64,000 bases of DNA from the NCBI GenBank assembly GCA_963678675.1, contig OY783195.1, positions 16,082,342 through 16,146,341 of the forward strand, given 5' to 3'. Positions 55,262-64,000 of this stretch are shown here, in pieces. This DNA is from Xiphydria camelus. Taxonomy: Eukaryota; Arthropoda; Insecta; Hymenoptera; Xiphydriidae. Within the stretch, counting starts at the first letter, position 1. The number at the start of each line of letters is the position of its first letter. The notes beneath the pieces were generated by a model. The model was not told the DNA's origin. It did not search any database and worked only from the letters and a program-made list of their open reading frames with translations. Made by a program: the position numbers and the translations under genes.

Positions 55262-55630
55262 GGTCGACCTCACACAGCCGGAATGTCTTTCTGAATTCAG
55301 AAACGGAATTCAGAATCTGAATTCAGAACGCCCGGAATTGTATGTAATTTAAGGCTGGTCTCACATAATTGGAATGTCTTTCTGAATTCAGAAACGGTAT
55401 TCAGAATCTGACAAAAGAATCTGAAGAATTCAGAATCTTAAAAAATCCGGACGTGCGTGCTGCCTAGTTCAAATACATACAATTCTGCGCGTTCTGAATT
55501 CAGATTCTGAATTCCATTTCTGAATTCAGAGACATTCCGGCTGTGGCAGACCAGCCTAAGACATTCCGGCTGTGTGAGGCTGTGTCGGAATTCAGATTCT
55601 GAATTCAGAAAGGTGTGAGGCCGGACTTAG
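55262..55630. mobile_element. GAATTCAGA-rich foldback
   Basis: Ends GACCTCACACAGCCGGAATG and the complement around 55560. The interior is a dense series of GAATTCAGA and its complement, with a secondary copy of the end at 55560-55625 (GGCTGTGTGAGG). Confidence 0.7.
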
Positions 55631-55979
55631 CAGAAGTTGGCAGATTTCAGTTTCCATTCGGCGCGCGCGGTGGCGGAACGCTTATATGGTGTCGTACATA
55701 TCGCGCGAGAGCATTGGCTATCGGATATACCGGTGTGTTTAATAATTAAACAGATAATTATTGTAGTTAATTGGTACCTTAAAAATATATAAATGCCGGT
55801 GATGTGTTGTGCAGATGGACTATTAGATACTTAGTTTTGATGTGTGAAATATTTTTTTCCTTTTATTATATTATTATTTTTATATTCAAAGGAACTAAGA
55901 ACATTAAATTGTCTTACTTTAACGAAAGGAAAATTCTGTTCAACAGTTTAATAAATCAATTAATTCTATCGATATTTTA
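55631..55979. other. No gene recognised
   Basis: A GC-rich patch (55650-55720) followed by AT-rich sequence. Nothing recognised. Confidence 0.4.
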
Positions 55980-56240
55980 AGTTATTTTCGTTATGACGGC
56001 GCGAACGCCCGAGAATGACGAATTTTATTTGTTGTCACTAAGTGTCAAATATGAGGTTGACAAGGTTCGGGGCAGGGTGTTGTTGAGGGGGGGGGGATTA
56101 CAAACAAGTATTCTTAAAGTAAAAAGAAATAAATAAACAAACAAAGAACTGTAACACATTCACTGCCGCTTTAATTTAGATACATTTTGCCCCATGCTAA
56201 CTTCAAGTTAAAGGAATTATGAAAACAGCCGAGGAAATAA
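55980..56240. repeat. Direct repeat with 57425-57630
   Basis: Shares GTCACTAAGTGTCAAATATG, AACACATTCACTGCCGCT and ATTTAGATACATTTTGCC in order with 57425-57630. The pair brackets the gap and the endonuclease remnant. Confidence 0.75.
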
Positions 56241-56255
56241 AATGCCGAATTGAAT

Positions 56256-56258
56256 ATA

Positions 56259-56300
<42 letters not shown>

Positions 56301-56500
56301 NNNNNNNNNNNNNNNNNNNNNNNNNNNNNNNNNNNNNNNNNNNNNNNNNNNNNNNNNNNNNNNNNNNNNNNNNNNNNNNNNNNNNNNNNNNNNNNNNNNN
56401 NNNNNNNNNNNNNNNNNNNNNNNNNNNNNNNNNNNNNNNNNNNNNNNNNNNNNNNNNNNNNNNNNNNNNNNNNNNNNNNNNNNNNNNNNNNNNNNNNNNN
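56256..56500. other. (CT)n microsatellite running into a 200 bp assembly gap
   Basis: A CT dinucleotide tract at 56260-56300 is followed by exactly 200 N (56301-56500), a placeholder gap of unknown true size. Translations across it are meaningless. Confidence 0.95.
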
Positions 56501-56574
56501 TCTTACTGGTATAATAAAATATAGATTTATTCCTTGAATTGTTTTCAAACATTTTAATTAAAACTATTATTCTT

Positions 56575-57010
56575 TTTGTTCATTTTCTACTCTATCGCCA
56601 GTCGAGTCTACAGCAATAATCATTGGATTATGGTAACTGAAATATGAGACAAAATGTTTAACTTCGATATTATCAAAGATTCTCGCAAAAACTGCATTAA
56701 TCGTAGTGCCTCCTTTCGCAGTGGGATCATTTTTACCATTAATGAGATTAAAAGAAAATATGTCTTAAAATTGTGAGCAGTGGCTGAGCTTCTGGCAATA
56801 AAAAGTTAACATTGAAATCTCTAGCAAGAATTACTGGCTGTTCGTGATGATTCACAGGTTCTCCAAGAATTTCGGCAAGGGCCTGAGAACCTGTAGTTGA
56901 TAATCGCAGTAATGATTTTTCAAGAAATAATTTGATATCACGCATTAGAGTATTGGGTGATAAAAAACCAGAACTGTCATTTGAATGAAATACCCACTCG
57001 TTAACAACAC
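56575..57010 (-). pseudogene. Endonuclease/exonuclease/phosphatase (EEP) domain remnant
   Basis: Read downward: SGFLSPNTLMRDIKLFLEKS, then PVILARDFNVNF, in which the usual catalytic GDFN is RDFN; a frameshift near 56765; then DPTAKGGTTINAVFARIFDN and FVSYFSYHNPMI, corresponding to the conserved Thr-rich and terminal His boxes. Only the C-terminal half of the domain is present; the assembly gap lies just beyond. In insects such EEP domains occur in LINEs and in some helicase-containing mobile-element proteins. Which one cannot be told here. Confidence 0.65.
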
Positions 57011-57620
57011 TGTAAAGCTATTCACAAAAATATTTTATTTCCTATAAATGGAGCACTAAAACACAGCGGCAACACATCACAATATTTACGAGCATCATAA
57101 TACGTCATAGCGTCGTGGTGCGTCATACCAGGTACATACCTACTGGTACGTATAGTTCTCGAACATAAACGTAGAGAAGAAGGGTCACTCGGGGTCGGCA
57201 GTTTGAAATGAGAACTATGAAGATGAGCCGCCGTATTCCGAAAAACCGATTTGAGTAAACAAGCCGTCGTGTACCGTCTCGTATATATACGGTTGCAATT
57301 TGTTGTGCGACGTTCACGTTACTTCGTTAGCGACTGATACGGGGGTTAATAGAATAGTTATTTTCGTTATGGAGGTGTGAAGCGCCGTTTCTAACGAGTG
57401 TGAAGTTTGCCGCACGAGTTAGAAACGGCGCGAACGCTCGAATGACGAATTCTATTTTTTGTCACTAAGTGTCAAATATGAGGTTGACAGTGTCCCCCCC
57501 CTCCATATTACATAAAGTATTCTTTAAAATAAAAAGAAAGAAATAAACAAACAAAGAACTTTTAACACATTCACTGCCGCTCTAATTTAGATACATTTTG
57601 CCTCATGCCAACTTCAAGTT
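57011..57620. other. Short hairpin and direct repeat, no gene
   Basis: A hairpin with stem GCGCCGTTTCTAAC lies at 57393-57431, then the second copy of the 55980 repeat. No coding signal. Confidence 0.5.
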
Positions 57621-58540
57621 AATAATTCTAACATTAACAAAATATATAAAAATCGTTAAAATTCCGAATCACATGCACGTTTACGTCAAAGTACCTTTAC
57701 TCAAGTGCCAGCCTACACATACACATGAAACCGCAGTGCCCAGTTCAAGTCTAAATGGAATAGAACGCTAGCGACAGCGGCAGTGAATGGGTTAAGTTAG
57801 GTTAGGTTGGCTTTGCGTCAGCTGCGTAGAGTTGTGCTGCGAATGCGTGGCGTTGAGCACATTGACTGCCAACTTCAAGTAATAATCGCAGTGATATCAT
57901 CTCGAGTGTGCCACTTTTATTTCACGCACTGCGCAACCTTTCACACATTAGGGCGTGAAACGTCATTTCACATGCGTCGAGGACGCCCGTAAAACCGAGT
58001 ATTTGGCACTGAGTGACAAAAATGATTTTTTTTTCACTCATTGTCAGTGCCAAATATTCGGTTTCACGGGCGTCCTCAACGCATGTGAAATCACGTTTCA
58101 CACGCGAATTTGTGAAATCACGTTTCACACACGAGTTTGTGAAAGGTCGTGCAGTGCGTGAAATGATCTCACAGTGCGTGAAATAAAAGTGGCACACTCT
58201 CGAGAAATCACTGCGATCATAACTTGAAGTTGGCAGTCAGTGTGTCCAACGCCACGCATTGGCAGCACAACTCTACGCAGCTGACGCAAAGCCAGAACCT
58301 AACCTAACTTAACCCTTTCACTGCCGCTGTCGCTTATAAGCATCAGCGGATGAGTTGCGCGGGTGCCGCTGTCGCTTATAAGCGTTCTATTCCATTCAGG
58401 CTTGAACTGGGCACTGCAGTTACTGTATGTGTAGGCTGGCACTTGAGTAAAGGTTCTTTGACGTAAACGTGCACGTGGTTCGGAATTTTGACGATTTTTA
58501 TATATTTTGTTATTGTTAGAATTATTAAAGTTTTTCCACG
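57620..58540. mobile_element. Foldback, arms about 400 bp
   Basis: 57650-57990 and 58050-58530 are reverse complements (GTCAGCTGCGTAGAGTTGTG, GTGCCACTTTTATTTCACGC, CACGTTTACGTCAAAG), centred near 58020. The right arm has extra copies of AATCACGTTTCACAC and CGCTGTCGCTTATAAGC. Two TTAGG units occur in each arm. Confidence 0.8.
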
Positions 58541-59229
58541 CTCATATCCCCTACCGATTACGTTTACAATAAGTTTCACTTTCACCGAGTGTCATGACAC
58601 TCACTGTTTTTTTTTTTGAGTGTTGCACCCTATGGTTGTGATGGTGTACCTTACTGTACTGTACTAGTGGTGCTCTATAAATGAGAAAAGATTCGGCCAA
58701 ATCGGTGACCCGCAGACCTGAGCCTCTTTTTGTGAGTATGGATAACGGCCGGCCGGCCGACTAGTCCAAGAGCCAGAGCCAAAAAAAGTCTGAATTTACT
58801 AAGCCTGGTTCTTTTTATAGTTTATTACAGTGGTTGTGTAGACAAACATACTGCGGTCAGTCAAGCGAAACTTAGAACAGGTGTCTCAGGGACGCTATCG
58901 AAATTGTCGTTCCTGCCGAGGTAATAAAATGAATTTACTAAGGCTGAAAATCGATATACAACTTGTATATTGCATATAAATAAAAGTTATGACAGTCAGT
59001 CAGCTGAATGTGGGGACGGAGCTGGTCAGTCGGCCGCAATGTATGTACAAAAAATAAATACTGTGCAATTCGTTTACTACACTTCAAAACTTTTGTGAGG
59101 GTATTAAATGTTATATCAAACATAAACAAAATGGTCAGTCATCGATTTTGTTGGACAATGCCCGTCAGTTAGCAAAAAAAGAAATGAAAATTTCGCGCGC
59201 GCGCGCTCAGCGTTGCAGGTGATTTCAAG
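58541..59229. other. No gene recognised
   Basis: AT-rich with a GGCCGGCCGGCCG word at 58747 and a short CG run (59194-59206). Nothing else. Confidence 0.4.
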
Positions 59230-59425
59230 TCAGAGTATAGGAAAGAGCGCAGGTATACTCGTAGGTAAGAGACCGAATTAATGTACACAATAGCTCGGAT
59301 TATCACCCCTCATGATTCCGTCGTTCGGTGCGATGGAACAGACCCCGAGCTATTGTGTACATGAATTCGGTCTCTTATCTACGAGTATATCTACGCTCTT
59401 TCTTATGCTCAGATTTGAAATAGCC
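59230..59425. repeat. Inverted repeat, arms about 80 bp
   Basis: GAGACCGAATTAATGTACAC and AATAGCTCGG pair with their complements around a loop near 59315. Non-coding; it lies immediately upstream of the LINE. Confidence 0.8.
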
Positions 59426-59858
59426 CGACTAGAAATTTTCGGCTGAACCTGCCCTGGCCCAGGTAAGGAATGCCTCCCCCCCGTGGTCGGCCACCTTGAC
59501 GTGGTGGGGGGGCCCAGACTGCGAGCCGTTGGATTCCCTAGTTTAATCCTCCCCTCCTCTGAATAAGAGGCGAGGAGGACGCCCAGGACGACCCACGGGA
59601 GCAGTCTGCTAAGAGCCGACCGATCCCCGTTGGGGGATCACCCTGGGTGGCGGGGTGGGGGGCCACCGGTGTCTCCCCGACTTTACGGGGGAGCTCAAGG
59701 TCAAGGTGTGGGCGACCGTGCCGAGGACCCGCGTGGCACCAGAGTGTGGTGTCATGAACGGTGCCTGCGGGGTACCAGGCCGAACCCCGCAGTACTGTAG
59801 GCCTTACGACGGTAACCGGGGCTCTGCCGTCGCGGACCTTTGGTTTCCCTAGGTTCTC

Positions 59859-62079
59859 GTGGGAACACAAATGGAAAAAACAAGCAACAAAACTGATGAG
59901 GGGCGTACGGAGAGATCCGACAGGCCTGGCTCTGGGAGAAACTCCCGGGCCAGCTCGCGAGGAAACTCGCCAAGTAGGGGGAGTAGTACCGCGGTGATGC
60001 CGGAAATGGACGATGTCCTGGCCGGCCTAGAGGAGAGGGAGGCGCCGGGTGACCGGACTCCCATGCGTGGAGGTGAGGTGGGGATGGAGCTCGACTCGCC
60101 CCCTCTGGGGATGGTGAGGGCCGGAGCAAGGGTCACCAAGCGACTGGCTTCTTCCTCTGGTTCGGAGGGAGAAGAGCGCGGTCCGATACTTCCGCCCTCT
60201 ACCCCTAAGGGAGAGGGAAAGGGAAAGGTGGCTGCGCGCCGCACCCGTGCGAAGACGGCTAAACAACGCCGTGAAGAGGAGGAGGAGGTGACAGACCAAT
60301 CCTCCACGGAAACATCTGGGGCTGAGGCCGGGTTCCCAGGTTTCCAGAGCATGGACGCCGTTGCAGTAGGGGAGTCCCTGCGGCAATGGATTAAAGTGAT
60401 TGGGGAGGTTCGGACCAAGAGTAAGAACCTCAAAGGCGGCATGAAGAAGCAGCTTAGGCTGGCCGAAGAGGGAATTGGCCAGGGGTTAGCAGCCCTGGTC
60501 GAGCGCGCAATCGAGAAGGGAGACCCTGCCCTTCTCCGATCGCGTAACGAGGAACTCTCCCGTCGGCTAGCTGAGGCAGAGAGGACGAACGAGCAGCTGC
60601 GGGAGGAGATGCGCGAGGCCCGATCGTTTCGTGTATCCCCGAAGTCTCCGCCGAGGAAGAGATCCCGCAGTATTCGTACGGACTTAGAGACTGAGGGCAC
60701 GGTCGAGAAGCCCCCCCCCCCCGCCCCGCCCCCGTGGTGGGAAGGGCCTCGGCAGTTAAGGGGAAAAGTGTTCAGGACGCTGGGAAGGGTAAGGGGAAAG
60801 CGGTGATGGCTTCTCCGCTCCCACCGCAGCTCTCTCCTGTAACCGGTTACAGTGCGGCAGTTAAGACCCCAATAGGGGACTCTATGCCAGGGCCGTTTTC
60901 ACTGGCCGGCCGACAAGCGACGCAAAGATTGGAGATAGCCAACCAATTGAAGAGGGTCGATCAGCAGATCAACACGCTGATCGCCCTCCGCGAGGAAATC
61001 CTCCTGGGTTCGGCTAGCCCCTGGGGACCGGCCGAAACCGGGGGAAGTGTTGCGGGATGCAACCGAGAGCTGCCCAAAATCAGGAGGGATGAGGCGTTAG
61101 ACCAACCCATCCTTCCGGGTCCGTCCACGTTCCCGGCGCTTGAAGGACCTTCTGCGGGGGAGGACGTCTGGCGTGAGGTGCTATCCTCAAGCCAGAAAAA
61201 GAAGATAAAAAGGAGGGCTGCGAAGGCGGCCCAGGGGGCGAGGAATGAGGTGACGCAGCCCACGGCCACGACTGCGGACCCTTCTGCTGGCACTCCCCTT
61301 CGGGGGGCCAGCCGGAGGATCCCGCGGTCGGTGGTCGTAACGATTACTGGGAAGGGGGGGGGGGGGGAGAATTCTCATACAAATCCGCGATCTTGGAAGC
61401 CCAGGAAAAGATCAGCCTGGAGGAGCTTGGTATCGACGAGCCGAAAATTACCAAGGCTCAGACCAAGGCGGTAAAGATTACCATCAAAGGCGACGAGGCC
61501 CATAGCAAGGCGAGACTCCTCGCGGAGCAGCTGGGGAACGTTTTTGGCGACAGGGCCAGGGTGCGGGCCCCCACCAAATTGGCGGAGGTCCGTATCTTGG
61601 AACTGGACGACTCGGCCTCCCCGGAGGCTGTAACGATGGCAGTCAGCCGGGTTGCGGGGTGCGCCCCGGAGGAAATTAGGGTCGGGGCGATAAAGCCCAT
61701 GAGGCGTGGTCTATTTATGACCTGGGCAAAACTGCCGGTTGAGGCGGCGGTGAAGGCCGGTACAGCAGGCAAAATGAGGATCGGGTGGACGGTCGTCAGG
61801 ATCGAGCTCTTGGCCGCGCGGCCCCTCCAGTGCTTCAAGTGCTGGGGGTATGGCCATGTGCGGGCTGTCTGCCCAGACCCCATCAACAGGAGAGGAACCT
61901 GTTTCAACTGTGGTACGCAGGGCCACACGGCGGGTGACTGCACTTTTGAGGCGAGGTGTGTTGTGTGCTACGGGTCTGGGAAGCCATACAACCACCGAAT
62001 GACGAGCGCTTCGTGCCCTTCGCTGCCGGCAACATCCCAGGGTCGGAGACCTGACACCAAAGGCCCTCGCAATGGCTAA
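59859..62079 (+). CDS. R1-type ORF1 (gag-like), two frameshifts
   Basis: RNA-binding protein of the LINE. It starts at ATG 59859 with a Ser/Arg/Glu-rich, low-complexity region and a coiled-coil-like stretch (RNEELSRRLAEAERTNEQ). It changes frame at a run of 12 C (60711-60722), continues from about 60734 (SLAGRQATQRLEIANQLKR), and changes again at a run of 14 G (61354-61367). The last part, about 61370-62079, ends in three zinc knuckles: CFKCWGYGHVRAVC, CFNCGTQGHTAGDC and CVVCYGSGKPYNH. Both shifts are in homopolymers, so the gene may be intact in reality. Full product would be about 740 residues. Its stop overlaps the ORF2 start. Confidence 0.85.
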
Positions 62080-64000
62080 GGTAGTCCAGGTCAACCTAAA
62101 CCGCAGTTCTGGGGCGCAGGATCTGTGCATCCAGCACATGCGGGAGTGGGGGGTGGACCTGGCTATCCTTTCGGAGCCACATCACATCCCGGATTCCACA
62201 TACTGGTTCCCGGACCGAACAGCCCTCGCGGCAATATTCTGGCGAGACACGGCCCCCCTCCCTGTGTACTGCGACATAGAGGGCGGGGATTCGTGGTCGT
62301 AACATGCGGAGGAGCGGTGATTATAGCCTGCTATTTCTCCCCCAATCTCCACCTTAGAGAATACGAAGAGGCTCTTGACGAACTAAAGAGCGAAGTCGGC
62401 CGGCACAGGGGGGTTCCCCTCCTGATTGCCGGAGACTTTAACGGCAGGTCGCGTTCGTGGGGATGCCGAGACATAAACGCCCGTGGCGAGAGGATCTTGG
62501 ACCTCATGGCGGAGCTAGATCTGACTCTCGTCAATGTGGGCACAGCCCCTACGTGCGTCCGTGCGGCAGGGTCCTCGGTCGTCGACCTGACGTGGGCCTC
62601 CCGGAACCTGTGCCGTCGTATTACAGGCTGGAGGGTGCTAGAGGGCGACCGCGTTGAGTCGCTCTCGGATCACCGGTATATCGTTTACACTATGGCGCCG
62701 TCTTGCTGGCCTGTCGCTGGTAGGGAAGTCCGGTTGAGGAGATCGGACCTCGGCCCTCGATGGTCCAAGGCGTCCTTCGACCCGGACATGTTTGAAGCGG
62801 CCTTGGCTGTGGGTTTCTGGAGACCGGACTCCCTGAACGTGGCCTCAGACCAGTCAGTCGACGAATGGGCTCAACGACTGGTCGAAATTGTCACGCAGGC
62901 TTGCGATATTGCGGCCTCTCGAGCTCAGGCGTCAGCGGGTTCGAGGAACACCTATTGGTGGTCCCCCCTACTCGCGGCTCTCAGACGGTCGTGCATAAAG
63001 ATACGAAGGAAACTGCAACGCACAAACCGCCGGCGTTCCACGGACCCAGAAGCCGTTGGAGCTCTCCGTCACGAACTCAAGGGAAGACGCCAGGCATTCC
63101 GAAAGGAAATACGCCGTGCCCGCGCGTTGGCATGGGCCCAATTGGTCAACGATCTCGACATCGACCCCTGGGGTCGGGCCTACAAGATCGTTATGGGGAA
63201 GCTCCGGGCCAGTGCCCCCTCGGCAACCGAAGCGATGCCTCTAGAGGAGGCCTACAAGGTGATCAGTAGGCTCTTTCCTAGAACACCAGACGGGACATCA
63301 CCAAATGTAGGACGGGACCCCCCACCTCCTCTCCCAGGTGGAGACGATGGAGACCTTCACCTGAACGCGCTCGCGGTGAGGAGGGCGCTTGTCGGGAAGA
63401 AGGCAAAGTCTTCGGCTCCAGGGCCGGATGGTATAAGGGCTGGGTGGTGGTACTCCGCCACGGAGGAGACCCTAGATGAGCTGGCCAAGATCTATAAGAG
63501 GTGTCTCCGGGTCGGACGATTTCCAGCGCGCTGGAAATCGTCCAACCTGGTTTTCATTCCTAAAGGATCCGGCGAGGAAAGCAAGGGCAAATTTAGGCCA
63601 ATCTGCTTAATAGACGATGTTGGCAAGGGCCTAGAGAGAATTATAGTGGACCGGATCCAGGGGAACCTTAACAGCCTCCCCGGGTGTGGGCTCTCTAGTA
63701 GCCAGTTTGGTTTTCGGCCAGGGCTCTCTACCCTGGACGCTATGTTCGTGGTCAAGGGCTTTGCGGAAGAGGCTAGAGAGGCGGGGAAGGTCGTTCTGGC
63801 AGTCGCAATCGACATCCAGAACGCCTTCAACACACTACCGTGGGGGAGCATTATTGCACAGATGGAGAGTAAGGGGTTGCCCTCCTATCTCGTTACCATA
63901 GTCCGGGACTACCTCAGCGAACGCACCATCAGGTTCCTGGGGGAGGATGGTGAAGTGCACACCTGTGATGTCCGGGCCGGTGTTCCGCAGGGCTCCGTTT
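62072..64000 (+). CDS. R1-type ORF2: APE endonuclease and reverse transcriptase
   Basis: Starts at ATG 62072, overlapping the ORF1 stop as ATGGCTAA. The endonuclease has VQVNLNRSSGAQ, ILSEPH (catalytic Glu), AGDFNGRSRSWG and SDHRYI (catalytic His). One frameshift lies at a GGGG (62285-62288), between GDSWS-stop and the continuing frame. The frame is then open to the window edge. The reverse transcriptase includes KAKSSAPGPDGI, FRPICLIDD, SSQFGFRPGLSTLDA, AIDIQNAFNTLPW (first catalytic Asp) and GVPQGS. The YADD box lies beyond 64000. Apart from that single base it looks intact, so this is probably the youngest coding element here. Confidence 0.9.

Larger units (their letters stand above)
59461..64000 (+). 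mobile_element. R1-clade non-LTR retrotransposon, 3' part outside window
   Basis: The abrupt change to GC-rich sequence begins near 59440. The 5' untranslated part has CCACCTTGACGTGGTGGGGG. ORF1 with zinc knuckles and ORF2 with endonuclease and reverse transcriptase follow in the usual order. It is not in 28S rDNA, as no rRNA sequence flanks it. The exact 5' boundary is uncertain. RT motifs beyond GVPQGS, and the 3' tail, lie past the window. Confidence 0.88.

Noticed and set aside
56171..56552. Frames spanning the N gap
   Set aside because: They consist of a (CT)n tract and 200 N; no meaning can be attached.
59752..60700. Long minus-strand frames opposite LINE ORF1
   Set aside because: Antisense shadows of a GC-rich coding region. 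The sense strand has zinc knuckles and correct order with ORF2.
1..64000. CRISPR array, bacterial operon signals or rRNA genes
   Set aside because: No regularly spaced short direct repeats with unique spacers, no ribosome-binding patterns and no rRNA words. The window is eukaryotic and tandem units are long minisatellites.

Overview
This 64 kb window is eukaryotic, AT-rich and intron-bearing, and is almost entirely transposable-element sequence. The element repertoire (Helitrons, mariner/Tc1, PIF/Harbinger and DDE_Tnp_4 elements, Transib, a Polinton/Maverick polymerase, an R1-clade LINE) and an insect-type TSSK kinase exon point to an arthropod, most likely an insect and plausibly a hymenopteran; the order is inference. 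No intact host gene is visible. The only convincing host coding sequence is one kinase exon at 30878-31047 (minus).

Layout. 1-1831: first copy of a dispersed repeat (repeat A). 2814-3745: internally deleted mariner. 4045-7412: nested palindrome whose core (4502-6446) is a foldback transposon with near-perfect 879 bp arms. 8175-9059: non-autonomous Helitron. 9375-9558: broken THAP domain. 9635-13308: composite repeat block, copy 1. 13320-13860: YqaJ-like nuclease remnant. 16077-19939: DDE_Tnp_4/SWIM transposon with very long inverted repeats. 21847-24740: decayed autonomous Helitron split by a foldback. 25384-26200: second large TA-foldback, followed by a Tc1-like end, a 133 bp tandem array and palindromes. 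28559-29880: complete non-autonomous Helitron with a minisatellite. 29914-32880: TIR element, kinase exon, a MITE and low-repeat sequence. 32893-46950: composite repeat block, copy 2, broken by a 10.4 kb nest in which an LTR (36240-46672, CATT target duplication) holds four DNA transposons, including a Transib (RAG1-like) element. 48099-49755: Polinton-type polymerase fragment. 49900-51890: Harbinger transposase split by a foldback carrying tRNA-Glu-like arms. 52100-59460: palindromes, direct repeats, a 200 bp assembly gap and an endonuclease-domain remnant. 59461-64000: GC-rich R1-clade LINE running off the window.

How the parts relate. Most insertions are foldback (long inverted repeat) elements, nested in an order that can be read from target duplications. 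One family, with TA target duplications, CCG...CGG ends and a shared subterminal module, occurs at least four times, and a related repeat at 52990-52996 preserves its empty site. Two of its members carry an ATG joined directly to a 5' splice site, suggesting exon capture. The density of long inverted repeats makes the region a plausible source of hairpin siRNAs or piRNAs, but this is inference.
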